Part shown: positions 1 through 7,181 of the stretch, piece by piece
Layout of the letters: each line of letters opens with the position of its first letter
How positions within the stretch are numbered: position 1 is the first letter of the stretch
Source of the DNA: Clostridia bacterium
GTDB lineage: Bacteria; Bacillota_A; Clostridia; Oscillospirales; CAG-272
Reading direction: 5' to 3'
Assembly (NCBI GenBank): GCA_017454075.1
Contig: JAFTDQ010000141.1
Coordinates: 1-10,156 of the forward strand
DNA: 10,156 nt
Notes under the pieces: generated by a model
Database searches by the model: none
What the model was told of the DNA's origin: nothing
Seen by the model: only the letters and a program-made list of their open reading frames with translations
Program-made: the position numbers and the translations under genes

Positions 1-7
1 GCACAAG

Positions 8-73
8 CCCTTGGCTTCCCCCGTCGTGGGGAAGCTGTCATCCGAGCGTAAGCGAGGATGACTGATGAGGGTG
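8..73 (+). repeat. Stem-loop intergenic repeat, copy 1
   Basis: This is a compact repeat unit with two perfect hairpins. GCTTCCCC (14-21) pairs with GGGGAAGC (28-35), and GTCATCC (37-43) pairs with GGATGAC (56-62). It ends in GATGAGGGT. The layout (CTTCCCC...GGGGAAG, then a variable stem, then GATGAGGG) resembles small non-coding repeats dispersed in gut Clostridia genomes; that family link is from memory. It carries no reading frame. Copy 2 lies about 50 bp away in the opposite orientation. Confidence 0.65.
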
Positions 74-123
74 AAAAACAAGCGCATAGCAATAATGTAA
101 CGGCTATAATCACCAGTTGGACA

Positions 124-174
124 ACCCTCATCCGAGCGGCTTCGCCGCCCACCTTCCCCACAACGGGGGAAGGC
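124..174 (-). repeat. Stem-loop intergenic repeat, copy 2 (inverted)
   Basis: Read on the minus strand this has the same layout as the repeat at 8-73. A CTTCCCC/GGGGAAG hairpin (152-159 with 166-173) is followed by a different short stem, GCGGC/GCCGC (136-140 with 144-148), and then GATGAGGGT. The outer nonamer ACCCTCATC at 124-132 is the exact reverse complement of 64-72, so the two copies could fold together across a 51-bp spacer. The inner stem differs in sequence from copy 1 but is kept as a stem. Confidence 0.65.
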
Positions 175-243
175 AAGTTATAGTTCGGCTTTACATCATT
201 AATACGGATTCTCTTTTCCGACAAAACGCATTATCGCCGTACA

Positions 244-274
244 AAAAGCAGACCGGCCGGGCCGGTCTGCTTTT
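244..274 (-). terminator. Symmetrical (bidirectional) rho-independent terminator
   Basis: A perfect 14-bp inverted repeat has arms at 244-257 and 261-274 and a 3-nt loop. The arms begin with AAAA and end with TTTT, so it should work from either side. On the minus strand it lies about 120 bp past the stop codon of the surface-protein gene and is its most likely transcription end. Confidence 0.9.
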
Positions 275-393
275 ACGTTATTTTGTTTTTTCGCGGGTCC
301 CCGCCGGGCAGGGTAGCGCGTCAGTCCTTGACCGACGGGATGAGTATGCCGTAGCCGCCGTTCTTACGCTTGTAAACGACCTCCGTCCGGCCG

Positions 394-2383
394 TCAGTCG
401 TCCGCCTTCCCGCGGCGGGCTGTGCCCGCGATGAGCGCCGGCAAAACAAGCGCGACCGCCGCGAGGAACGCAAGCGGCAGCCGGTCGCCCGTCGGCGGGC
501 TCACTGTCTTCGGATTGACCGTGACCTTTACCGTGGCCGAACCGTCGGCGAACAGGACGTCAAGATCGTATACGCCGGCCGGAACGTCGCTGAAGAATTC
601 GCTCTTCACGGTCAGCTTCACGCTCCCCGCTTCGGCGGTGAAGAGCGAAGGATCGATTTCTTTCCCGCCGAATCTCAATCCCCTGAACAGGCCTAAGGTC
701 TCGTCGTCTCTGCGGCAGCGATGTATAGTGAACGTTATATCCCGCGCGTCGTTTCCGTTCCAGACAAGCTCGCCGGCGTCCTCCGACGAGTAAACGATAC
801 TCTCAAATCCCGCGTAGAACGCGACGGCGCCCGTGACCGGCCGGGTGAGGTCGGCCGGCGAAGAACATTCTTCGTCGGTGAACCATCCGGTGAAGTCGCT
901 GCCCTCGACCGTCGGGTCGGAGGGGACCTTCACGGTGTCTCCGTAAGCCGTTTTCACGATCCCGGCGACCCCGTTCACGATGAACGAAACGTCGTAAACG
1001 TTGGTTTCCGCTCCGTAGACCGCCGTATAGGTCGCATCGCCGTTGACGGGCGTTATTTCGGGGCTCCATCCCGCGAACGAGTAGGTGTTCTGTTCGTCCG
1101 GGGCTTTTTCCGGATCGTCGCCGGAATATACCGGGATCTCTCCGTACCCGTAGCTCCCGCTCTGGAGGAGCTCCCCGCCCATGAGAACGAACCGTACGGT
1201 ATAAGTTACGATCTGCGGAATGACCGTATCGTCAGGCGTGATCTCGTGTTCCAGCAGCTGATCCGCGTAAAGCCTTTTGCACTCATTGCACTTCCAGTAT
1301 TCGATATGTCCGTCATATGCCGTCGTCGCCGGCAGGTAATCGATATGATCTATTTCGCCGTGGATCCTGCCGTGGATCACGGTACCCTCAACGGTGATCT
1401 CGGTTTTTCCCTGCGGGTCGGCATATAATTTCGAATCGATCGGGTTTTTTCCAGTACTCGATGTTGCCGACAGACGTGCAATACTCGTCAGGGGGACTCA
1501 CGGCATCGACTTTAACAATCGGCATCAAAATGAACGCACGAAACGCGCCTTCCTTCCCGTACACTCCTCTTCTCAGCCCCACTTCGAAATAGATGGGTGA
1601 ACCCAGCGATTTCATGGTCACATCGGTTTTGCATTCCATGACGCACGTATTCCCGCTTATGGTTTTGGAAAGGATTATTACCCTACCTACCCCGACGGCA
1701 TATCCGTCGTCGGCGCGATAATAGTGTTCAGCTTCGAAAAAGCTTTCATCCTGCGCCGTCATATCCGCGTCCGAGGTTATCGTAATGGTAAAATTCAGGG
1801 GCTGATTATTTACGTAGAACCCGGGAACGTCGGCATCGAAGGTCCTGTCCGGGAGATCATAGTCGAAGACCGCCGTTATGTAGCCGGAAAGCCCTCTTAT
1901 GTAGGTTGTCATCGGTCAGATCGGGATCATCGAAAAGCGGGAGCGACATTTCGTAATAATCCGCGTTCCCCCCGGTTTTATCTCTCAGTATCGAAGCGGG
2001 TATGCGAATTTCGATCTGGTTTCTTTCAAAATAATCGAATTCGCCGGACATCGAATACGTGACCGTGATCTTAAAGGCATGATCCTTGTTTGTCGTCGTA
2101 GGCGTCCAGACATAGTCGGGAACAGTCTCTCCGGCGACAGGCGTCGCCGTCGCTCCCGTGACGAGCGTGGCGAAAATACTGCCTATTTCGATCGTTGAAC
2201 CATCACTTCCCCTGGGGGTGGATTTTCCCCGTTGGGGACAGATGATTCTCCGCCTTTGCCTCCGGTCGGCGTGTTTTGCACTTCGGACGGAAGCGCGGTC
2301 GCGATTTCAGTAAAAATCGAGCCCGGCACACATCCGAAAGCTATTATCACGGCCGCAAGCAGTGATATAATTCTTTTACCCAT
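394..2383 (-). pseudogene. Frameshifted secreted surface protein with InlB/Flg_new-like repeats and C-terminal anchor
   Basis: Four minus-strand frames (from 2383, about 2216-1857, about 1912-1388, about 1445-394) read as one protein of about 660 residues split by three single-base-type shifts. These lie near the C/G runs at 2209-2218, the GG at 1904-1905 and the six-T run at 1445-1450. The chosen start, 2383, has GGAG six bases upstream; an in-frame ATG at 2395 lacks one. The order is: signal peptide (MGKRIISLLAAVIIAFG), Pro/Gly-rich linker, beta-rich adhesin-like stretch with EIRIP, two segments built on IEYW...LYAD (the second with CNEC), two InlB B-repeat/Flg_new-like units (FAGWSPEI, FTGWFTDEEC), another beta domain, then SPPTGD, a hydrophobic helix and RRGKADD. 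It was probably an adhesin displayed on the wall by sortase. No catalytic domain is visible. Assembly error cannot be excluded, but the genes to the right are intact. Confidence 0.8.
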
Positions 2384-2401
2384 TTTAAACTCCATCCGCG
2401 G

Positions 2402-2572
2402 CTTTAGAATCTCTTGTTACCGCTACTTCATTAGGTTTTTAGTTGAATTACGCTTACCTGTTCCCAGTCCGTTCAGCGGCAATCCGTGTCCCCATAACCT
2501 AACACAGGAATGTCTGCTTTGATGCGCGAGATGCTAAAACATGAACGCAGCCGGTGCGGTCAAGAAAAAGGT
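2402..2572 (-). ncRNA. Candidate structured RNA / leader upstream of the surface-protein gene
   Basis: Transcription from the promoter at 2578-2606 should begin near 2572 and give a leader of about 190 nt before the start codon at 2383. The leader has a long-range outer stem in which 2528-2539 pairs with 2402-2413 (11 of 12 positions, counting one G-U). Inside it is an 8-pair stem, 2496-2503 with 2430-2437. The apical part holds several very short stems, including CUG-GGAA-CAG and CGG-AUUG-CCG, and CCUGU and ACAGG could add a pairing. No U-tract follows the outer stem, so this is more like a cis-acting leader than a terminated RNA. The RBS lies just downstream of it. I cannot assign an Rfam family. 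A raiA-type RNA or an unclassified riboswitch-like leader are possibilities, not identifications. Confidence 0.5.
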
Positions 2573-2577
2573 GTGGA

Positions 2578-2606
2578 ATTATATCACAATCAGGCGCACA
2601 AGTCAA
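2578..2606 (-). promoter_or_regulatory. Sigma-A promoter for the leader and surface-protein gene
   Basis: On the minus strand -35 TTGACT (2606-2601) and -10 TATAAT (2583-2578) are separated by exactly 17 bp. The expected start is near 2572. Such a strong promoter ahead of a broken gene suggests that the gene was recently functional or that the leader RNA itself is used. Confidence 0.85.
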
Positions 2607-2983
2607 CAATGCCGGCAAGCAAAACACAATATTTACAAAAAATTTACACTTATGAGTCTAGTAGTCAGGTCAGATGGGATAAAGGATGTTTTATAGTTGC
2701 TAATTGACAAGGTAACGCATTTTTTATCTCAAGAAAAAAGGGGCTTTCGCCGTTGTTCTTTCATTTTTCTATCCCGACGGGGAAAGAATAACTAAATTTT
2801 TAAATTGTTATACAGGCCGGGCGGGATCGCAGAAGTTATCTTCCATATTATTAGTAATAGGTGAGCCTGCGCGGCGTGTCAACAGGTATTTCGGCTTATC
2901 GCGGCCGAAAAGCCGCTTTTGCCGAAAAAAAGCCTGAAACCGCCGCGAAAAAACGGGTTTGCGCGGGAAATGAAAAGACGGAG
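2607..2983. other. Intergenic region without a convincing gene
   Basis: This is an AT-rich gap between divergent promoters. A 60-codon open frame starts at 2861, but it has no RBS and no recognisable product. The right half contains a nested inverted repeat: TTTCGGC 2889-2895 with GCCGAAA 2921-2927, enclosing GCGGC 2901-2905 with GCCGC 2912-2916, followed by four T. This could be a weak terminator or a structured element. GGCTTTCGCC near 2742 may be a degenerate terminator. I see nothing else that can be supported. Confidence 0.5.
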
Positions 2984-3012
2984 TTGAATCTTACGCGATC
3001 CCGTGATATAAT
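2984..3012 (+). promoter_or_regulatory. Sigma-A promoter ahead of the acetyltransferase remnant
   Basis: -35 TTGAAT (2984-2989), a 17-bp spacer and -10 TATAAT (3007-3012). Transcription should begin near 3019 and pass the RBS AAAGGAG at 3064-3070. The only downstream coding sequence before the next promoter is a gene fragment. Confidence 0.8.
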
Positions 3013-3081
3013 ATCGGTGCGTCCGCTCGCCGGGAACGCTTGAACCGGCCGACCCGGACGCTGAAAGGAGACCGCAAATCA

Positions 3082-3216
3082 TGGATTACGCCGGACTCCC
3101 TCGCCGCCGGTGTGCCATGCAGGGTGATACGCGGGATCACGGATGCTGACCGGCTTGAAAACCATCCGGAGTTTTTCGCCGATCCCCGGGATATGGATCT
3201 TCTGCCCGACGAATGA
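3082..3216 (+). pseudogene. C-terminal remnant of a hexapeptide-repeat sugar O-acetyltransferase
   Basis: The frame encodes a tail containing TPDSLAAGVPCRVIRGITDA and ends in a short acidic extension with a TGA at 3214. 'SLAAGVPCRVIR.I' is the typical C-terminal turn of LacA/Maa-type left-handed beta-helix acetyltransferases (family knowledge). These enzymes are usually about 180-210 residues, so only the last quarter remains and the acetyl-CoA-binding coils are absent. A good RBS and ATG (3081) lie directly upstream but in another frame; that start reads only 22 codons to a TGA at 3147-3149. The likely history is an internal deletion that joined the original promoter and start region to the 3' end. 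It is not expected to make an active enzyme. Confidence 0.7.
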
Positions 3217-3227
3217 CCTCGCGCTTC

Positions 3228-3256
3228 TTTACAAAAGGCGCGTTTTATGCTATACT
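3228..3256 (+). promoter_or_regulatory. Sigma-A promoter of the three-gene envelope operon
   Basis: -35 TTTACA (3228-3233), a 17-bp spacer and -10 TATACT (3251-3256). The expected start near 3263 gives a leader of about 110 nt before the start codon at 3376. The leader contains a small CCGGA/TCCGG hairpin, and no known riboswitch was recognised in it. Confidence 0.75.
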
Positions 3257-3375
3257 TGAAAAGAAAAAGCGGGAAATATAAGGGGGAAAGCGCCGGAACG
3301 GAGTCCGGAACCCTTTTCCCGTTACCCGGCAATACAAAAAATGCGGCGGTAAGCCGTTAAGACAAGGAGCCTGCA

Positions 3376-4725
3376 ATGAAAAAAACATTAATTTCGATCG
3401 CGCTCGTTACAGCCGTGTTTCTCGGATGCGCGGCGATATCCGCGCCGGCGGCCGCCGACGGCCTGCCTTTTGACCTCGTGCCACCGGCATACGTTTCGGC
3501 AAAATGGGAGGAAGGCGGCGATTCACCCACGACCACAAAACTGACGTACAGTCTGAGCAACGACATGACGACGTTCTTCAAGAACAAGGAAACCGCGCAT
3601 TTAGACGACACCATCGATCAGTTCATGGAAAACATCGGCTGCGACGACATCTGGATGAACGTGCAGATCGACTGGGCGGTCGACGACGTCAAGGACGACG
3701 TTTCGGGCTGGCATTACACAAAATACTGGGACGGAGACGAATATTTCGGTCTCGGTCGCGACAGCGAAGGCAATTCGCGCTGGAGCGAATGGGATATCGT
3801 TGACTGCGGGCTCAATAACGCGACGGAGACCGTTCAGGACATCTGGGTCACCCGCGGCGTCCCGAACGACGACCGCTGGAACGGCAATCCCGAGACGCAC
3901 ACCCCCGGAGTCAAGGATCAGCTGAGACCCGAGCAGTACACCTACGACGAGGAAAACGAGGAGCTTCATATAGATTACACGAAGCACACCGTTTATTTCC
4001 GCGCGAGATTCGTGCTCGTCATAAGGAAAGACGGCGAAGGCGACAAATATTACTTCTCCGAATGGTCGAATATTACGAGCGTCGGCAAGGACGCCGAGAA
4101 GCTCGAGCCGCTGACCAAGGCCGACCTTGACGCCCCTGTGATCACCGGCCTGCGCATGACCGACAAGGAGTTCAACGACAACCCGATAGTCGCGTTCACT
4201 CTGACAGTCCCCGACAAGCTCACCGAAAACGCGACGAAGGTCGAGGCCGACGGCGGCAGGATCGTTATCGAGGTCTGGGCCCGCGTAAAGGGCGACGCCG
4301 AGTTTGTTCAGCTCCAAGGCGACTGGATCATAAAAGCCGGCGAGATGGAGTCCGCGCTGTTCAGTCTCGCGAACGAAGAGCGTCAGACCGTTCCGAAGGA
4401 TTCCGTCATCGAGCTCCGCTGCCGCTACAGATACGATCACACGAACTATTTTGCCGGAGAGATCTACTCCGACTGGTCGAAGACCATATCCTTCGGCACG
4501 GACGACATAAACTATAACACCGCCCCCGTCGGCAGCGGAACGGCAACTCCCGACGATCCGTCGAAACCGACGAAGAAAACCTGTCCGATATGCCATTTCT
4601 GCCCGCAGCCCCTCGGCATCTGCATCTTTATCTGGCTGCTTATCATACTCGTCGTCGTCATCATTATCGTGATCCTCGTCGTTTCAAAGAAAAAGAAGAA
4701 AGACGAAAACAAACAGAACGGGTGA
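3376..4725 (+). CDS. Secreted, C-terminally membrane-anchored surface protein of unknown function
   Basis: A protein of 449 residues with AAGGAG six bases before the ATG. Residues 1-27 form a signal peptide ending APAAA. The ectodomain is acidic and rich in Trp/Tyr. It seems to contain two modules, about 35-230 and 245-375, each ending in a YFSEWSNI or YSDWSKTI strand, as at the end of Fn3-like domains; that fold is an inference. A Pro/Thr linker leads to a cysteine cluster (Cys403, 406, 409, 416), a transmembrane helix at about 415-436 and a KKKKK tail. The helix and basic tail point to membrane anchoring with the bulk outside; no LPXTG-type motif is present. It is first in an operon with a secreted protein and a lipoprotein, so it may be the membrane base of a surface complex. 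The gene is complete. Confidence 0.85.
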   Translation: MKKTLISIALVTAVFLGCAAISAPAAADGLPFDLVPPAYVSAKWEEGGDSPTTTKLTYSLSNDMTTFFKNKETAHLDDTIDQFMENIGCDDIWMNVQIDWAVDDVKDDVSGWHYTKYWDGDEYFGLGRDSEGNSRWSEWDIVDCGLNNATETVQDIWVTRGVPNDDRWNGNPETHTPGVKDQLRPEQYTYDEENEELHIDYTKHTVYFRARFVLVIRKDGEGDKYYFSEWSNITSVGKDAEKLEPLTKADLDAPVITGLRMTDKEFNDNPIVAFTLTVPDKLTENATKVEADGGRIVIEVWARVKGDAEFVQLQGDWIIKAGEMESALFSLANEERQTVPKDSVIELRCRYRYDHTNYFAGEIYSDWSKTISFGTDDINYNTAPVGSGTATPDDPSKPTKKTCPICHFCPQPLGICIFIWLLIILVVVIIIVILVVSKKKKKDENKQNG

Positions 4726-4736
4726 TTCGTACCGGT

Positions 4737-4763
4737 CCTGCCCGCCGCCTCTGCGGGGGCAGG
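4737..4763 (+). other. Intergenic hairpin between the first two envelope genes
   Basis: CCTGCCC (4737-4743) pairs with GGGCAGG (4757-4763) around a 13-nt loop. No U-run follows, so it is not a standard terminator. It may stabilise or process the operon mRNA and so adjust the level of the first gene relative to the next two. This role is inferred from position only. Confidence 0.4.
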
Positions 4764-4806
4764 AGGACGGCGCGGAAAGCCCGACCGACCGTAAACGGAG
4801 ATGAAA

Positions 4807-6255
4807 ATGACAAAAACAAGGAGAATTGTTTCGCTCTCGCTCGCGGTGCTTCTGACCGTTTCGCTGCTTCTCGTTCCGGGAACTACGAACGCGATGAAAA
4901 AGCCCGGGCGTATCGACGGAGTTGACTACACCAGGATAAGGGAAAACCGCGATCTCCTCGTCGAGGTCAGGTTCACGCTCGGCACCTCGACCTTCACCGG
5001 CGAGCTTTCGAACGGGAGCGTCCTTTCGCGCGACGAGATCGACGGGATCGTCGACGGCGTGATGGATCAGATGAACATCACGAGCGGCGTCCTCGAATAT
5101 TCCGCCATGGTGATAGAACAGGCGAAGCGCCTGAAGGGCTTCGACCCCGCCGCCGCCCTCCGTATAGGTCTGAACGTCGCCGGCTTCGGCACTTTCAACG
5201 ACATATACGACATGTACACCGGCAAAAAGGAGATTGGGCAGGCCGCGTCCGATTTCGTCATCGGACAGCTGACCGGGGAGGCCGTAAAGCTCATAACCGG
5301 GGCGAAATGGGCGGATCTCGCCCTCAACGCCTTCCTCTCGACGAAGGACATAGCGGCCGAATGGACGCGCATATCGGAGGAGAAGGAGATCGCCGAAAAA
5401 GCGCTTCAGCGCCAGCTTCTGCTCGATCTGTTCTACAAAGAATGCAACGAACGGCTGAAAAAAGCCGAGGAAGATCGCGGCACGAACAACTGGAAGCTCA
5501 AGGTCAGCGACATAAGGTACGGAACGAAAAAGTTCTTCGGGATCGACGTCGAGCAGATAAAGTGGCTCAAGGTCGATATGGAGCGCGTCGACAGCTTCGG
5601 CGAGAAATCCGTAACCAACTGGAGCGGGATCTACGAGGGCTCGATTGTCATTGAAATATGGCACGATCTCGCCAATTTCGACGTCAATTTCCCGACGATC
5701 TTCACCGAAAACAGCGATATTTTCAGGAGAATACAGCATCTCTACAAGGTCCGTCCCGAGTCTGCGAAGGAAAAATCCACGCTCACGAAGGTCATAACCC
5801 TGAGCGACGCGCAAATCCATATAGACAAACGCAACGCGGTCGGCACGACCCTCACGAAATCCGTCCCTCTGAAGGGGGCGGAGGACGTTTCGGCCTTCAA
5901 TCTCGCCCACGCGGTGACCTATTCGCTCGATTTCGGACAGTGGGACGACGGGAGTCTCGAATTAAACTCCTCGGTCGCGACCTACCGTTCCGAGGTGACT
6001 ATGAAAGAGGGCTGTTCCGGGACCCTCCTCGAGGGGAACAGATACCCGGCCATCGTGTGGGACACCCACGACGTCACGGCGTGGGATTCGCTTTCGGCGC
6101 CGAGAGGCGGCTGGGACAAGCGCGAGCTCAAGGGAAACGGAAATACCCGGATAGGGCGGCCGGCGATCGCCGACTACCGGATATTTGACGATCTCAGGGA
6201 CAATATGCTCACCCTCTGGATCAAAAACATAGACAAGGCGGTGACCGTGAAATGA
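4807..6255 (+). CDS. Secreted protein of unknown function, operon gene 2
   Basis: An ATG at 4801 touches the GGAG of the RBS, while the in-frame ATG at 4807 has six-base spacing, so I start there (482 residues). Residues 1-29 form a Sec signal peptide (TKTRR, hydrophobic core, TTNA). There is no lipobox, C-terminal anchor or transmembrane helix, so it should be released or held by a partner. Up to about residue 220 it is largely helical, with a Gly/Ala-rich stretch (VAGFGTFNDIYDMYTGKKEI) and a charged, coiled-coil-like segment (EEKEIAEKALQRQ). The remainder is beta-rich with many Trp. The helical stretch loosely recalls linker regions of secreted polymorphic toxins, but no toxin, protease or glycosidase motif is visible. 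Its stop overlaps the next start (ATGA). The function is unknown. Confidence 0.8.
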   Translation: MTKTRRIVSLSLAVLLTVSLLLVPGTTNAMKKPGRIDGVDYTRIRENRDLLVEVRFTLGTSTFTGELSNGSVLSRDEIDGIVDGVMDQMNITSGVLEYSAMVIEQAKRLKGFDPAAALRIGLNVAGFGTFNDIYDMYTGKKEIGQAASDFVIGQLTGEAVKLITGAKWADLALNAFLSTKDIAAEWTRISEEKEIAEKALQRQLLLDLFYKECNERLKKAEEDRGTNNWKLKVSDIRYGTKKFFGIDVEQIKWLKVDMERVDSFGEKSVTNWSGIYEGSIVIEIWHDLANFDVNFPTIFTENSDIFRRIQHLYKVRPESAKEKSTLTKVITLSDAQIHIDKRNAVGTTLTKSVPLKGAEDVSAFNLAHAVTYSLDFGQWDDGSLELNSSVATYRSEVTMKEGCSGTLLEGNRYPAIVWDTHDVTAWDSLSAPRGGWDKRELKGNGNTRIGRPAIADYRIFDDLRDNMLTLWIKNIDKAVTVK

Positions 6256-7106
6256 AAAAGACTTTGACGTTTCTGCTCGCGGGCGCGCTTTCCGTCCTGC
6301 TCCTCTCGGGGTGTTTCCTTCTGAAATTCCTCCCCGGGCAGGGCGAACCCGGTGAAAGCGGCGAGACCGACCCCGTGAAAGACGGGCTTATTCCCGGAAT
6401 GGTCGGCGATATCGACCTCGACGGCATGTCCCTCGACGAGCTGCTCACCTACTACGACAGATTCATAAAAGACGGCGGCGAGGTCCTCAGGGAGGGCGCG
6501 CTCTACGACCTTCTTTATAAAGGGCAGACGGCCGCCGGGGACGGCGCCGGGGCGGAGCTCGGCTTCGACTACCCCGAAAACGCCCTGACAGCCGAGTTTT
6601 CGGACGGCGAATGGGAGACCGGACGCGATTTCGGGGAGCTCGACGTGACCCTCGGCATGACGGCGGACGAAAAAGCCGCCTTCGAGTCGATGAAAAACGA
6701 GCTGAACGACGCCGACGCCGAGGACATAAAATCTCAGTTCGAGGACGTCATCCGCGATATCGACGGCTTCGAGGATTTTGAGATGGATACCGACCTGCCC
6801 GGCGTTTCGGACAGATGGCCCGACAGCGGGATCGGCAGGGCGGTGCCCGACCCGGGATTCCCCGGTATGACCGTAACCGCGAGCGACGACGCGGTGAGCG
6901 CCTTCTCGTCCGGCGCGACCGCCGATCAGGCGAAGGCGTACGTCGGGAAGCTCCGGGCTGCCGGATTCACCGAGAACGTGAGCGAGAGCGAGCAGACCGT
7001 CGCGGGATACACGATCTACTCTTTCTCGGCGTGGAACTCCGACGGGATATACGTCGCGCTCCAGCACCTTCAGGGCACGACGACCCTCAGCGTGACGAAG
7101 CCCTGA
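6252..7106 (+). CDS. Lipoprotein of unknown function, operon gene 3
   Basis: A protein of 284 residues whose ATG overlaps the upstream TGA (ATGA), implying translational coupling; only a weak GGTG-type SD precedes it. The N-terminus has KK, a hydrophobic core and a good lipobox LLSG-Cys21, so it should be diacylated and tethered to the outer leaflet. After a Gly/Pro/Glu linker the body is strongly acidic. The last 80 or so residues form a compact module (TADQAKAYVGKLRAAGFTEN, then GYTIYSFSAWNSDGIYVAL and a final TLSV strand) of the alpha-beta type seen at the C-terminus of other clostridial lipoproteins. DUF6591 is a possible match from memory. A terminator follows 33 bp after the stop, so this gene ends the operon. 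No catalytic motif is visible. Confidence 0.85.
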   Translation: MKKTLTFLLAGALSVLLLSGCFLLKFLPGQGEPGESGETDPVKDGLIPGMVGDIDLDGMSLDELLTYYDRFIKDGGEVLREGALYDLLYKGQTAAGDGAGAELGFDYPENALTAEFSDGEWETGRDFGELDVTLGMTADEKAAFESMKNELNDADAEDIKSQFEDVIRDIDGFEDFEMDTDLPGVSDRWPDSGIGRAVPDPGFPGMTVTASDDAVSAFSSGATADQAKAYVGKLRAAGFTENVSESEQTVAGYTIYSFSAWNSDGIYVALQHLQGTTTLSVTKP

Positions 7107-7138
7107 CGGGACGCCGGAAGCAAAAAGCATCATACGAA

Positions 7139-7171
7139 AACCGGTCGGGACCCCCCGGCCGGTTCTGTTTT
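7139..7171 (+). terminator. Rho-independent terminator of the envelope operon
   Basis: An 11-pair stem (7139-7149 with 7154-7164, one G-U pair) has an ACCC loop and is followed by CTGTTTT. It lies 33 bp after the lipoprotein stop and just before the promoter of the next operon. Confidence 0.85.
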
Positions 7172-7181
7172 ACCGCGCGGA

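Noticed and set aside
2402..2572. Leader as a cyclic-di-GMP-I riboswitch, which often controls adhesins
   Set aside because: I could not find the conserved GEMM core segments or its typical tetraloop and receptor arrangement.
2704..2732. TTGACA at 2704-2709 as a plus-strand promoter
   Set aside because: No acceptable -10 hexamer occurs 15-19 bp downstream and no gene follows.
2861..3043. 60-codon plus-strand frame as a gene
   Set aside because: No RBS, no recognisable domain, and it overlaps the promoter of the acetyltransferase remnant.
3412..3432. FLGC in the first envelope protein as a lipobox
   Set aside because: Phe at the -3 position is poor, the hydrophobic core continues past the Cys to a good APAAA signal peptidase I site, and the protein has its own C-terminal anchor.
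4582..4596. CPICH matches the CxxCH haem-c attachment motif
   Set aside because: It sits in a short linker against the transmembrane helix with no cytochrome fold or distal ligand region and has another Cys two residues on. More likely a chance match.
4684..5910. Very long antisense reading frame opposite the second envelope gene (and a similar one at 3601-4596)
   Set aside because: These are GC-rich shadow frames; the plus-strand genes have signal peptides, RBSs and sensible composition, and the antisense products do not.
6400..6450. GDIDLDGMSLDELL in the lipoprotein resembles a dockerin or EF-hand loop
   Set aside because: There is only one copy, the calcium-ligand spacing is incomplete and no cohesin-type partner is nearby.
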